Position numbers and translations under genes: made by a program. DNA of 64,000 nt from Gemmatimonadaceae bacterium (GTDB taxonomy: Bacteria; Gemmatimonadota; Gemmatimonadetes; Gemmatimonadales; Gemmatimonadaceae), in the NCBI GenBank assembly GCA_025928185.1, contig JAICKA010000001.1, forward strand, positions 62,001 to 126,000, written 5' to 3'. Each line of letters opens with the position of its first letter. The stretch's first letter is position 1. Of the stretch, positions 52,401 through 60,344 are shown one piece after another. The notes under the pieces are model-generated. The model was not told where the DNA came from. It made no database searches and saw nothing but the letters and a program-made list of their open reading frames with translations.

Positions 52401-53229
52401 CGGCAGTGTGGCGGCGCGCAACAGCTGCGTCGGCCCGTGGTCGATGCCGATGCTCAATCTGCAGGTCACGCCGGACCCGTATCGATTTGGGTTCAAGAAT
52501 CGGGGCTCCATCCAGCTCCTGCTCACCAATGTCCTGAGCGGAATCGATCAGGCGCTGCACGGTTCGAATCATCTGCACGGCTGGGGACAGTACGCGTTTC
52601 CCGATCCGACATTGCTCACGGTACGCGGGTTCGACCCGGCGACGCAGCGCTATACGTACGCGGTCAATCCGCTGTTCGGCAGCACGGCGCAGTTCCGCAA
52701 CATCTTCCGCGCACCGTTCCGGATCACGCTCGACGTGCGGTTGAACATCGAACCGGATCGTGAGACGCAGTACCTCGAGTCGCTGCTGCGCGTCGGCAAG
52801 TCCGCCGGCGACACGCTCACCGAACAGGAAATCAAGCAGCGCATTGCGCGCGGCTTCAATCCGCTCAATGCCTTCATCGTCTCGAAGGACAGTCTCCACC
52901 TGAGCACCGCACAAGTCGACTCGATCAAGGCGATCTCACAGCGCTACGCGACGGTGCGCGACTCGATCGTAACGGTGCTCGCGCGCTACTTGCTCGCGCG
53001 GCGCGGCAACTATGGGGGCGAAGAGGTGCGGCAGCACTGGCATTCGGCCGGCATCGCCAGCTACGCTGCGTATGTCAAGGAGGCGCGGTCCGCGATTGGC
53101 GTGTTGACGCCCGAACAACGCGAGCGGACGAAGCAGATCCCGCAACTACTCGGGATTCTGACGATCGAGACGATCAAGGACTCCGATCTGGCGGGACTGT
53201 TGCGCGGACCAATGCCGACGCTGCCGTGA
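49462..53229 (+). CDS. Carboxypeptidase-regulatory-like / TonB-dependent receptor-like outer membrane protein
   Basis: Signal peptide ...LAMPFVASAQ; VIRGRVIAVDSTPLPNAIVTATDTVAKTTVRARSDSTGAFRLSF; plug/barrel; C-terminal LTxxQ-like extension. Confidence 0.92.
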   Translation: MDTSPSRVLDSIRLALVLVAAMLAMPFVASAQATDVIRGRVIAVDSTPLPNAIVTATDTVAKTTVRARSDSTGAFRLSFENGRGTYAVSVTMLGYAPQHRSVSRRADNTLPLVDFTMSPVATTLGATRTVAQRPRAARSDVNGDYSIGGATNYASLSNGLTGDVTGDPTSMLATLPGIMVTPSETGLPTVSAFGVGSDQNGLVLNGMGFGALVPRDGFRLALISSSYDPSHGGYAGVQLSLRMFSGNNTISRSLHGTLDAPSLQWTSPVSSNLGTRYGQQVVSGLASGPIERDRVFYSTSFQWTRRASALTSLASADPSSLAALNVSADSVQRLLGQLAPFDIPIRTSGVPSQRQNVEGRVAARIDWEPNLQPSPPGVFFVNNSTIDDYYLEAGGTYRTNDGTLVGPLSLPSFGTQQTHRDGWMQLSADKYLPKNILNETTVSLNGGDDHSDPYLDEPAARVLVASPRDDGTSAISTVQVGGSSNPRAESRTWSSELRNQTTWNSWNRRHTFSITFDGTEDGYSLRQDAGFGTFLFNSLADFANGAPASYLRTLNGLSTSGHGFSGAIGIGETYDPAPRGMTPPGKPQPSVPTVQYGVRIETNHFGVRPAYNAAIDTLFGLRTDHVPNAVRVTPMLGFAWPIFPEFHLPTGLNLGRRGEISGGVREYRGTLSTRTIDAYTRQTGLPDAIQQLYCVGAATPAPDWSAYAASLGAIPTECVPGTESTPLAQTAPNVALFAPDYDFYDSWRPTLSFSYILSRRLRLELSGTEAYNRDVPGSFDVNFDGTPRFTLADEGGRPVYVSPSSIVAATGTPAWTDSRRSTRFAHVTEARSDLHSETRTFGGTLNFQPFAVTINSGLTYGSIGYTYTDARDQFRGFGGSTAGDPTVLTWGRSAVPRHTITAQITKVVRQWGTAGLQARIQSGVPFTPIVAGDINGDGYVNDRAFVFDPAAAANATVASAMSDLLADAPPSARRCLRAQLGSVAARNSCVGPWSMPMLNLQVTPDPYRFGFKNRGSIQLLLTNVLSGIDQALHGSNHLHGWGQYAFPDPTLLTVRGFDPATQRYTYAVNPLFGSTAQFRNIFRAPFRITLDVRLNIEPDRETQYLESLLRVGKSAGDTLTEQEIKQRIARGFNPLNAFIVSKDSLHLSTAQVDSIKAISQRYATVRDSIVTVLARYLLARRGNYGGEEVRQHWHSAGIASYAAYVKEARSAIGVLTPEQRERTKQIPQLLGILTIETIKDSDLAGLLRGPMPTLP

Positions 53230-53255
53230 GGCCGGAAGGAGCGGATAACGGCGGA

Positions 53256-53281
53256 GCGGCGGAGCGTCCCCGCTCCGCCGC
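53256..53281. terminator. Hairpin between convergent genes
   Basis: gcggcggagcg-tccc-cgctccgccgc 11-bp perfect stem. Confidence 0.65.
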
Positions 53282-53299
53282 TCCTCCGCTTCCCCGCAT

Positions 53300-54697
53300 T
53301 CAGAATCCAACGACGCCCTGAACCATGAACCCCTTGAACTGTCCGCCGTACCGGATGTCCGTCGAGGCGAAGTCGTCGTACTTCTGATTCACCCACTCGA
53401 GCTTCGCGAGCACGTTCGGCGTGACGAACCAGCCGCCGCCGAGTTGATAGCGCTTCACCGTCTGATCGGTGTATGTGTTCGGCACCAGCTCACCCGTCAC
53501 CGTGTTGTACCGTGCGCCGAGGTAGAACTCGTCGTGCGAGAACCGGTACAGACCCTCGTACACGTTCTGGTGAATGGTGCGCAGCCTGGCTTCGGTGAAC
53601 GAGCCGCCCGTCGCCGTCTCGAAGTTGCCGAAGAACTCGGCGCCGCCAACCTTGATGAACGGGTTGATGACCTCGGCGTTCACCTTGTTGGAGAACCCCG
53701 GATGGATCTCGCCCGACCAGGCGTTCGCCGTTTCCGTCGACGCGGTGTTCTCGAGCACGTCGTAGTACGGTGAACCGCCGCGGTCGCCGGTGAACAGCGT
53801 GTTGCTCGCCGACTTGTTGTTTGCGTAGAAGGACCCGGTCAGCCGCACGCGGAGGTCGCTGCCGAGCTGCTTGTCGAAGCCGAGCTTGCCGAGCACGCTG
53901 GCCGAGCGCTTTTGTGGCGCCGTCACGGTGCCGTGCGACTCACCGCCCGTTGCGCCGAGCATCGCCAACCACGCACTCGCGCGAACATACACCTCGCCGC
54001 CGATCTCGGTCGTGAAGTCGTCGAGGATGTAGTTGCCGACGAACGGATTGTACATCGAGTTGCCGTTGTCGCTGCGCCGGAAGTGTGCGTCTCCGTAGTT
54101 GATCTCGAATTCGCCCACGCGCAGCGTGGTGTACTTCATGATCGACTTGAGCAGCGGATTGTCGATCGGCGAGTCGTCGATGAGGATGTAGCCGTCCTTG
54201 ACCCAGGTTTCCTGGTGATGGCGCGCCGAGAGATACGACGTCATCGCCACGCGAATCCCCGGGGCGATCTGCGCATTGACGTTGAGGTTGGCGACGGCGT
54301 TGTTGAAGCCGTGGCCGAGGGTCATGAGCTGGTTCTGGTTGGCGCCGTTCACGACGACCGGACTCGCGGCGTTCTGGTGGGCGAGGCCCTGGAACTCCTG
54401 CGTGAACGCGCCGCCAATCGACAGCGCGAAGCCGGTGAACGGAACCGAATCAGACTTCGGTGATTCGAACACGTTGACGCCGCGTTGATCGGCCGGGCGC
54501 ACGTGACTGATCTCGATCGGCCGGAAGAGGCTGATCTTCTGCGGCGCAGCGGCAGGGCTGCTGTCCGACGCCGCGCGTGATGTCGCCTTGCCGGGCCGGC
54601 CAGCGGAATCCGACGGGGCATTCGACTGCGCACTGACGCTGACGGCGACCGCCGCGGCGAGCAGCGTCGCGACGCTGAGGCGGAACAAGCTTTTCAT
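53300..54697 (-). CDS. Outer-membrane beta-barrel protein (porin-like)
   Basis: MKSLFRLSVATLLAAAVAVSVSAQ signal peptide; alternating barrel strands; terminal aromatic MVQGVVGF. Confidence 0.82.
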   Translation of the reverse strand: MKSLFRLSVATLLAAAVAVSVSAQSNAPSDSAGRPGKATSRAASDSSPAAAPQKISLFRPIEISHVRPADQRGVNVFESPKSDSVPFTGFALSIGGAFTQEFQGLAHQNAASPVVVNGANQNQLMTLGHGFNNAVANLNVNAQIAPGIRVAMTSYLSARHHQETWVKDGYILIDDSPIDNPLLKSIMKYTTLRVGEFEINYGDAHFRRSDNGNSMYNPFVGNYILDDFTTEIGGEVYVRASAWLAMLGATGGESHGTVTAPQKRSASVLGKLGFDKQLGSDLRVRLTGSFYANNKSASNTLFTGDRGGSPYYDVLENTASTETANAWSGEIHPGFSNKVNAEVINPFIKVGGAEFFGNFETATGGSFTEARLRTIHQNVYEGLYRFSHDEFYLGARYNTVTGELVPNTYTDQTVKRYQLGGGWFVTPNVLAKLEWVNQKYDDFASTDIRYGGQFKGFMVQGVVGF

Positions 54698-54818
54698 AGA
54701 GGTATCCTCGGGATCTGGGACGATCGATCAGTCGGGGCGTCCGACCGAAACGACGTCGCTCGAACTCGGGTCGAAGCTACCGGTCGCGGACTCGCCGTTG
54801 CGTCCGGCGACTGCCGGG

Positions 54819-55907
54819 TCAGCGTGCGGAGTTGCTTGTATTTTTGTCGGGGAAATCCCGGACATGCCGCCCAGACGGCTCGGCGACGCGCAGCACGGTT
54901 GCGCCGCGGATGGCAGCGCCGGCGCGCAGCCTCGCCAGCGCCTCGTTCGCGTTCTCCAGTGGCAGCACGTCGATCGTCGGCGCAATTGACATGTCGGCCG
55001 CGGCATCGAGCATCTCGCGCACGTCGGCGCGCGTCACGTTGGCTACGCTCTTGATCTCGCGTTCCATCCAGAGCGACGTTGGATAGTCGATGCGCGCCAG
55101 CTCGTCGCGATCGGCGTTCGTTTTGCGGATGGCATTGATCACCAGGCGGCCGCCGGGCATCAAATGCGGCAGGGCCTCGACGATCGGCTTCCAGGCCGGT
55201 GTCGTGTCGATGATCGCGGCCATCGGTGCGGGCGGCCGGTCCGTCGTGTCGCCGGCCCAGGCGGCACCCAACTCCCGTGCAAAGGCGCGTTCGCCGGCGC
55301 TTCGTGCGAACACATATATCGGAGAATTCGGATGGCGATGTCGCGCGAGCTGCAGCACCAGGTGCGCCGACGCGCCGAAGCCGGTGAGGCCGAGCGGGTC
55401 GCCGTCGCGCAGCTCGGTGAGACGGAGTGAGCGCCAGCCGATTGCGCCGGCGCACAGCAGTGGCGCCGCATGGTCGCTGTCGAGCGCCGGCGGAATCGCG
55501 TACGTGAACGCCGCAGGCGCCGCGGCGTACTCGGCGTAGCCGCCGTCGGCGTCGCAGCCTGTCGCGCGAAAGTACGGACAAAGATTTTCCTCGCCGCGCC
55601 GGCACCAGCGGCACTCGCCGCACGCGTGATTGATCCAGGCGATCCCGACACGATCGCCCTCGCGGCGATCGCGCACGAGCGAGCCGACGGCCGCGATGTC
55701 GCCGACGATCTGATGGCCGGGGATCAGCGGGTAATGCGATGCGCGAAGCCGCCCCTCGACCAGGTCCAGATCCGTGCGACAGACCCCGCATACGGAGACG
55801 CGAATTATGACATCATCATCGGTGAGCTGCGGCGGATCGACATTCGCCGGCGTCAGCCACTCGCCGGGCCGACCACCATCCGGCTGAGTCAGTCGCATCG
55901 CACGCAT
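54819..55907 (-). CDS. Zinc-dependent alcohol dehydrogenase (AdhA-like MDR)
   Basis: VCGVCRTDLDLVEGRLRASHYPLIPGHQIVGDIAAVG; CGECRWCRRGEENLC; GLTGFGASAHLVLQLARH. Confidence 0.94.
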   Translation of the reverse strand: MRAMRLTQPDGGRPGEWLTPANVDPPQLTDDDVIIRVSVCGVCRTDLDLVEGRLRASHYPLIPGHQIVGDIAAVGSLVRDRREGDRVGIAWINHACGECRWCRRGEENLCPYFRATGCDADGGYAEYAAAPAAFTYAIPPALDSDHAAPLLCAGAIGWRSLRLTELRDGDPLGLTGFGASAHLVLQLARHRHPNSPIYVFARSAGERAFARELGAAWAGDTTDRPPAPMAAIIDTTPAWKPIVEALPHLMPGGRLVINAIRKTNADRDELARIDYPTSLWMEREIKSVANVTRADVREMLDAAADMSIAPTIDVLPLENANEALARLRAGAAIRGATVLRVAEPSGRHVRDFPDKNTSNSAR

Positions 55908-55939
55908 GTCTGATCTTAATTCGCCGGCACACGCCGAAT

Positions 55940-55982
55940 AGAAAGAACCCCCGCAGTGGCATTGCTGCCGACTGCGAGGGTT
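55940..55982 (-). terminator. Rho-independent terminator on the minus strand
   Basis: Minus strand AACCCTCGCAGT-CGGCAGCAATGCC-ACTGCGGGGGTT followed by CTTTCTATT. Confidence 0.7.
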
Positions 55983-56560
55983 CATGCTCGCTGGCGATCG
56001 TCAATCTTTCGATTCGGTGCCGTGATCGAATGTTGTTACCAACTCCCAACGCACGGCCGACTGCCGATCTCTCCCTTGTCGGACGAGCCCGACGCAGGTG
56101 CCCCGTGATCCCGGGCGTCGATTGTGGCCAGCGACCCCACAACCTGCATACCGACACCGAACTGCCGGCATGCGTGCCCTCCGACGACGTCTCGCGAGAG
56201 GACTCCGTTCACGAACGCTCGTCACGTGAACGCGACACCAGTATTGTGCGCGGACGATAAAAAGTCCAGAGGAAAAATCGTTCGCTGTGATCGCCGGTCA
56301 GCAGGCAACGAGCTCGACCGAGGACACCTTGGCGAACTGATCGGGAGCCGTCGTCTTGACTCTATAGCGTGGCACAGTGGCGAGATTGCGTGTCTGAGGC
56401 GGCCGGACACGCCGGTGCGCGACCTACGACGCAACGGCGGCGCGTCTCGATTTGGAGAGGAGACATGTCAGGAATAACCTCGAGTATTGTATCATGATCG
56501 GAGCCTTGTCCGTATAGCGCGCTACAGAGTCAAGGCCCTGTTGGCAGGAGGAGTTGCAGG

Positions 56561-57559
56561 ATGCTGTTTGTCGACAATGCCGATGTCACCGACGCCCGCG
56601 TCAATCTCGCCCTCGAGGAGTACGTGCTCCGCAACAAGCTGACTGGCGACGATTGCGTGCTCTTCTACATCAATGCGCCGGCGGTGATCATCGGGCGCAA
56701 TCAGAACACGATCGAGGAAATCGACCCCGACGTGATCGCGGCGCGCGGCATCACCGTCGTGCGCCGGATCTCGGGCGGCGGTGCGGTCTACCACGACTTC
56801 GGCAATCTCAACTTCAGCTTCATGACCGCCGACATCACCGATCGGTTCAACCGGTACGGAGAGTTCACGCGGCCGGTGACCGACACGTTGCGGTCGCTCG
56901 GCGTGCCGGCGGCGCTCGGCGGCCGCAACGACATTCTCGCCGACGGCCGCAAGATTTCCGGGAACGCGCAGTTCGCCACGTCCGAGCGCATGTTCAGCCA
57001 CGGCACGCTCCTGTTCGACTCCAATCTGGACGACGTCACCGCCGCGCTGCGACCCAAGCCCGGCAAGGTCGAATCGAAGGGACTCAAGTCCATCCGCAGC
57101 CGCGTGGCGAACATCAGCGAGTTCGCTCGCGAGCGCATCACCGTCGAGGAGCTTCGCGAGCGCGTCCTCGAGGCGATCTTCGGCACGCGCGATCGTGCCG
57201 CCATTCCGACGGTCGAGCTGACGGCCTCCGACTGGGAGGCAATTCAGGCGCTCGTCACGCGCAAGTACGGCGCGTGGGCGTGGAACTACGGCGAGAATCC
57301 AACGTCGAACGTGCAACGCTCCCACCGCTTTCCCGCCGGCGAGATCGACGCGCGCATCGACGTGCAGTCCGGCCGCATCGCGGCGCTGCGGCTGTTCGGC
57401 GACTTCATGGGTCGCCAGGACGTGACCGAGCTCGAAGCGCGGCTGCGAGGTCTTCCCTACGATCGCGTCGAGATTGCCGCGGCACTCGCCGAGCTGGATG
57501 TCGCGAGCTACCTCGGCGATATCGGCGTTGATGATCTCGTGAACACGATCTGCGGCTGA
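56561..57559 (+). CDS. lplA: Lipoate-protein ligase
   Basis: DCVLFYINAPAVIIGRNQNTIEEID; VVRRISGGGAVYHDFGNLNFSF; GRNDILADGRKISGNAQ. Confidence 0.96.
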   Translation: MLFVDNADVTDARVNLALEEYVLRNKLTGDDCVLFYINAPAVIIGRNQNTIEEIDPDVIAARGITVVRRISGGGAVYHDFGNLNFSFMTADITDRFNRYGEFTRPVTDTLRSLGVPAALGGRNDILADGRKISGNAQFATSERMFSHGTLLFDSNLDDVTAALRPKPGKVESKGLKSIRSRVANISEFARERITVEELRERVLEAIFGTRDRAAIPTVELTASDWEAIQALVTRKYGAWAWNYGENPTSNVQRSHRFPAGEIDARIDVQSGRIAALRLFGDFMGRQDVTELEARLRGLPYDRVEIAAALAELDVASYLGDIGVDDLVNTICG

Positions 57560-57587
57560 CCGGCGACAGCGGCGAACGTGCCGATGC

Positions 57588-58094
57588 CTACCATCCACTC
57601 TCCGGCGGATTGCACTCGGGACACTGGATGTTGGCAAACACCAGCCAGTCGATGAGATCCCTGGCCGTCTGCGGCCATGTCCGGTCCCCGGGCCGCATGG
57701 CGCCGTAGATCTCGCGGTAACGGTCGGTCGTGAACAGCGTTACCACCGGCCGACCGGCGGCGTCGACCGCGCCGACGCGCCGGTGCAGACGTCCGTCTCG
57801 ATCGAACAGCAGCGGAAAGGGCCAGCGCCAGTCGGCACTCGCGTCGGCGGCGGTCACGGCCAGCACCCGGCCGTCCTCCGCTTCCACGTCCGTCCGCTCC
57901 GCAGTGAGCGCGTCGAGCAGAGACACGACCTCGCGCGGCACGCGATCGGCGCCGAGCATCAGCATCACGAGATCCGACTTCGGCCGGAACGCATCGAGCG
58001 TGATGGTCCGGCCCGCCTGCGGAGCGAGCACAGGCAGGGTGGCGTCGGGAAACAGCCGACCGGTGCCGCCCGGACTGTGACTCGCATCATGCAT
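57588..58094 (-). CDS. Peroxiredoxin/AhpC-TSA-like protein lacking canonical peroxidatic Cys
   Basis: LFPDATLPVLAPQAGRTITLDAFRPKSDLVMLMLGAD...WPFPLLFDRDGRLHRRVGAVDAAGRPVVTLFTTDRYREIY. Confidence 0.75.
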   Translation of the reverse strand: MHDASHSPGGTGRLFPDATLPVLAPQAGRTITLDAFRPKSDLVMLMLGADRVPREVVSLLDALTAERTDVEAEDGRVLAVTAADASADWRWPFPLLFDRDGRLHRRVGAVDAAGRPVVTLFTTDRYREIYGAMRPGDRTWPQTARDLIDWLVFANIQCPECNPPESGW

Positions 58095-58109
58095 GAGCGT
58101 TCTCTGATA

Positions 58110-58352
58110 CTAGGCGAACGCCGCGTCGCGCAGCGCGCTGCAGAGCACGGCGCTGTCGATCTTGTGCGCTTTCGCGGCCGCCTCGATGCTCAGACCGCCG
58201 CCGCAGCAGCTGTCCAGGCCAAAGCGGTTGAACACATCCAGCGTCGCCGGATACCGCTCGAGCATCGCGGTAATCGTCAGCGAGCAGTCGAGATCATCGG
58301 CCTGGGCGGCATCGAGCGACGCCTGGCGACGGAGAGAATCGTTACGGGTCAT
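58110..58352 (-). CDS. DUF542 / ScdA N-terminal (RIC) domain protein
   Basis: DCSLTITAMLERYPATLDVFNRFGLDSCCGGGLSIEAAAKAHKID. Confidence 0.92.
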   Translation of the reverse strand: MTRNDSLRRQASLDAAQADDLDCSLTITAMLERYPATLDVFNRFGLDSCCGGGLSIEAAAKAHKIDSAVLCSALRDAAFA

Positions 58353-58777
58353 GGGGTGACTCCTGAAGTCGAATGGGTGGTGTCGATGTGGCCGAGCGCA
58401 TCGAGCAGCGGGCAGTCGCCAACGGGACCGCGACCGCCGTGACAATGTCCGGCCAGGTGAACGAGCGCATGCTTGATGCGCTCGAGGTCGTGCAGCTTGC
58501 GATCGATGTCGGCGATCTTCGCTTCCGCGCGCGCTTTCACGGCGGACGCCGGGGTGTGCGGATCGAGCCGGAGCGCGAGCAGATCACCGATCTCGCCGAG
58601 CGTGAAGCCGAGCTCCTGGCCGCGCTTGATGAAGTGCAGCCGCGTGAGGATCGCGGGATCGTACTCGCGATAACCGGACGCGCGCCGGTCAGGCTCGGGG
58701 AGCAATCCGCGGCGCTCGTAATACCTGACGGTCTGCACGGACACACCCGCCTGCGTGGCCAGCTCGCCGATCTTCAT
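58349..58777 (-). CDS. MerR family transcriptional regulator
   Basis: MKIGELATQAGVSVQTVRYYERRGLLPEPDRRASGYREYDPAILTRLHFIKRGQELGFTLGEI; C-terminal CHGGRGPVGDCPLLDAL; ATGA overlap with DUF542. Confidence 0.95.
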   Translation of the reverse strand: MKIGELATQAGVSVQTVRYYERRGLLPEPDRRASGYREYDPAILTRLHFIKRGQELGFTLGEIGDLLALRLDPHTPASAVKARAEAKIADIDRKLHDLERIKHALVHLAGHCHGGRGPVGDCPLLDALGHIDTTHSTSGVTP

Positions 58778-59994
58778 AGGGTCCTCATCTCCACGCGTAC
58801 GCCGAACCCGTGTCGTTCCAGCTCGGCGATGATCTGGCGAACGTGATCGGGACCGCGCGTTTCCAGTTGCATGACGATCTCCACGTCGCGCACCGAGATG
58901 TCGGCGAATGCGCGGCCGTGCGAGAGCTGGAGCACGTTCGCGCCGGCTGCCGCGACGAGCGCGGTGAGACGGGCGAGACTTCCTGGGCGGTCGGGGACGG
59001 TGACGGCGAGCATCGCCAGCCGGCCGTCGCTCACGAGCCCGCGCGCGATGATCCGCTCGACCATGTTGATGTCGATGTTGCCGCCGGAGAGCACCATCGC
59101 CGTGACGTCGTTCGCGGTGATCGGCAGCTTGCGCGCGATGAGCGCCGCGAGCGGCACGGCGCCGGCGCCTTCCGCCAGCACCTTCTCGTTCTCGAGCAGC
59201 AGGTGGACGGCCGCGGCAATCTCGTCTTCCTCGACGCTGACGATGTCGTCCACATAGCGCTCGATGATCGGAAAGGTCCGCTCGCCGACGCGTTTCACCG
59301 CGATGCCGTCCGCGAGGGTGTCCGCCGACTCGAGCTTCACGATGTGACCGGCGCGGCGCGACGCGAGCGCCGACGGTGCTGCCGCCGCTTCCACGCCGAA
59401 GATTCTCACCGAGGGGCGCTGCTCCTTGATCGCGATGGCGATGCCGGAGATCAGCCCGCCGCCGCCGATCGGCACGATCACCGTCGTCAGATCGGGCAAT
59501 TGCTCGAGCAGCTCGAGGCCGATCGTGCCCTGACCGGCAATCACGCGCTCGTCGTCGAACGCGTGCACGAGAATGCGCGACTCCTCGCGCTCGATCCGAC
59601 GCGCTTCCGTGATGGCCTCGTCCAGCGTGGCGCCATGAAAGTGCACGTCGGCGCCGAAGCGACGGGTGTTGGCGATCTTGATGAGCGGCGTATGCTCCGG
59701 CATCACGACCTGCACTGGAATGCCGAGCCGCGCGCCGTGGTATGCCACGGCTTGCGCGTGATTGCCCGCGCTCGCCGTGACGACGCCGCGCGCGCGCTCC
59801 TCCGGCGTGAGTGCCAGCAACCGATTCAGCGCGCCGCGATCCTTGAACGATCCGGTGCGCTGAAGGTTTTCCAGTTTCAGAAACAGCGTACCGGGCACTC
59901 GATCGCGCAACGCGAGCGCGGGCACGAGCGGCGTGCGCACGACGACGTCGCCGATCTGCTGGCGCGCGAGCTGGATGTCAGCCAGAGTGGGCAT
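58774..59994 (-). CDS. ilvA: Threonine ammonia-lyase (threonine dehydratase) with C-terminal ACT-like domain
   Basis: NLQRTGSFKDRGALNRL PLP motif; VTASAGNHAQAVAYHG; VPIGGGGLISGIA; ATGA overlap with merR. Confidence 0.93.
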   Translation of the reverse strand: MPTLADIQLARQQIGDVVVRTPLVPALALRDRVPGTLFLKLENLQRTGSFKDRGALNRLLALTPEERARGVVTASAGNHAQAVAYHGARLGIPVQVVMPEHTPLIKIANTRRFGADVHFHGATLDEAITEARRIEREESRILVHAFDDERVIAGQGTIGLELLEQLPDLTTVIVPIGGGGLISGIAIAIKEQRPSVRIFGVEAAAAPSALASRRAGHIVKLESADTLADGIAVKRVGERTFPIIERYVDDIVSVEEDEIAAAVHLLLENEKVLAEGAGAVPLAALIARKLPITANDVTAMVLSGGNIDINMVERIIARGLVSDGRLAMLAVTVPDRPGSLARLTALVAAAGANVLQLSHGRAFADISVRDVEIVMQLETRGPDHVRQIIAELERHGFGVRVEMRTL

Positions 59995-60020
59995 GTGCCT
60001 CCGTCCGAATGACGTCCGGA

Positions 60021-60051
60021 CGATAACGCCTATACCTGAGTATAGAGTCAA
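60021..60051 (-). promoter_or_regulatory. MerR-type promoter with 19-bp spacer and dyad operator
   Basis: Minus strand TTGACT (60046-60051) - CTATACtcagGTATAGgcg (19 nt) - TTATCG (60021-60026). Confidence 0.85.
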
Positions 60052-60126
60052 GGGTTCATTACGGCTTCCGGCACGCGCCCGCTCGGCTCCGTACCGAGCC
60101 CACCGGCAACGACCTGACGCGCACGA

Positions 60127-60342
60127 TCACCGTTTCAGCTTTCTGAGCGCCGAGCCTTTGTGCATGGCGATGTGATCGGTGCGATCGCTCTTGATCTCGT
60201 ACTGCGGCTCATCCTGGCTCGCATGCACGGTGTAGCCCTTGAACTCGATCTCCGACGTGACCACGCGGACGATGTGGCCCGACACGCGTCCGGCTTCGGA
60301 GTTCCAACTGACGTGATCACCGATCTTGAAACGCTTCTTCAT
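60127..60342 (-). CDS. DUF2945 / hypervirulence-associated TUDOR-like domain protein
   Basis: MKKRFKIGDHVSWNSEAGRVSGHIVRVVTSEIEFKGYTVHASQDEPQYEIKSDRTDHIAMHKGSALRKL. Confidence 0.92.
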   Translation of the reverse strand: MKKRFKIGDHVSWNSEAGRVSGHIVRVVTSEIEFKGYTVHASQDEPQYEIKSDRTDHIAMHKGSALRKLKR

Positions 60343-60344
60343 GA

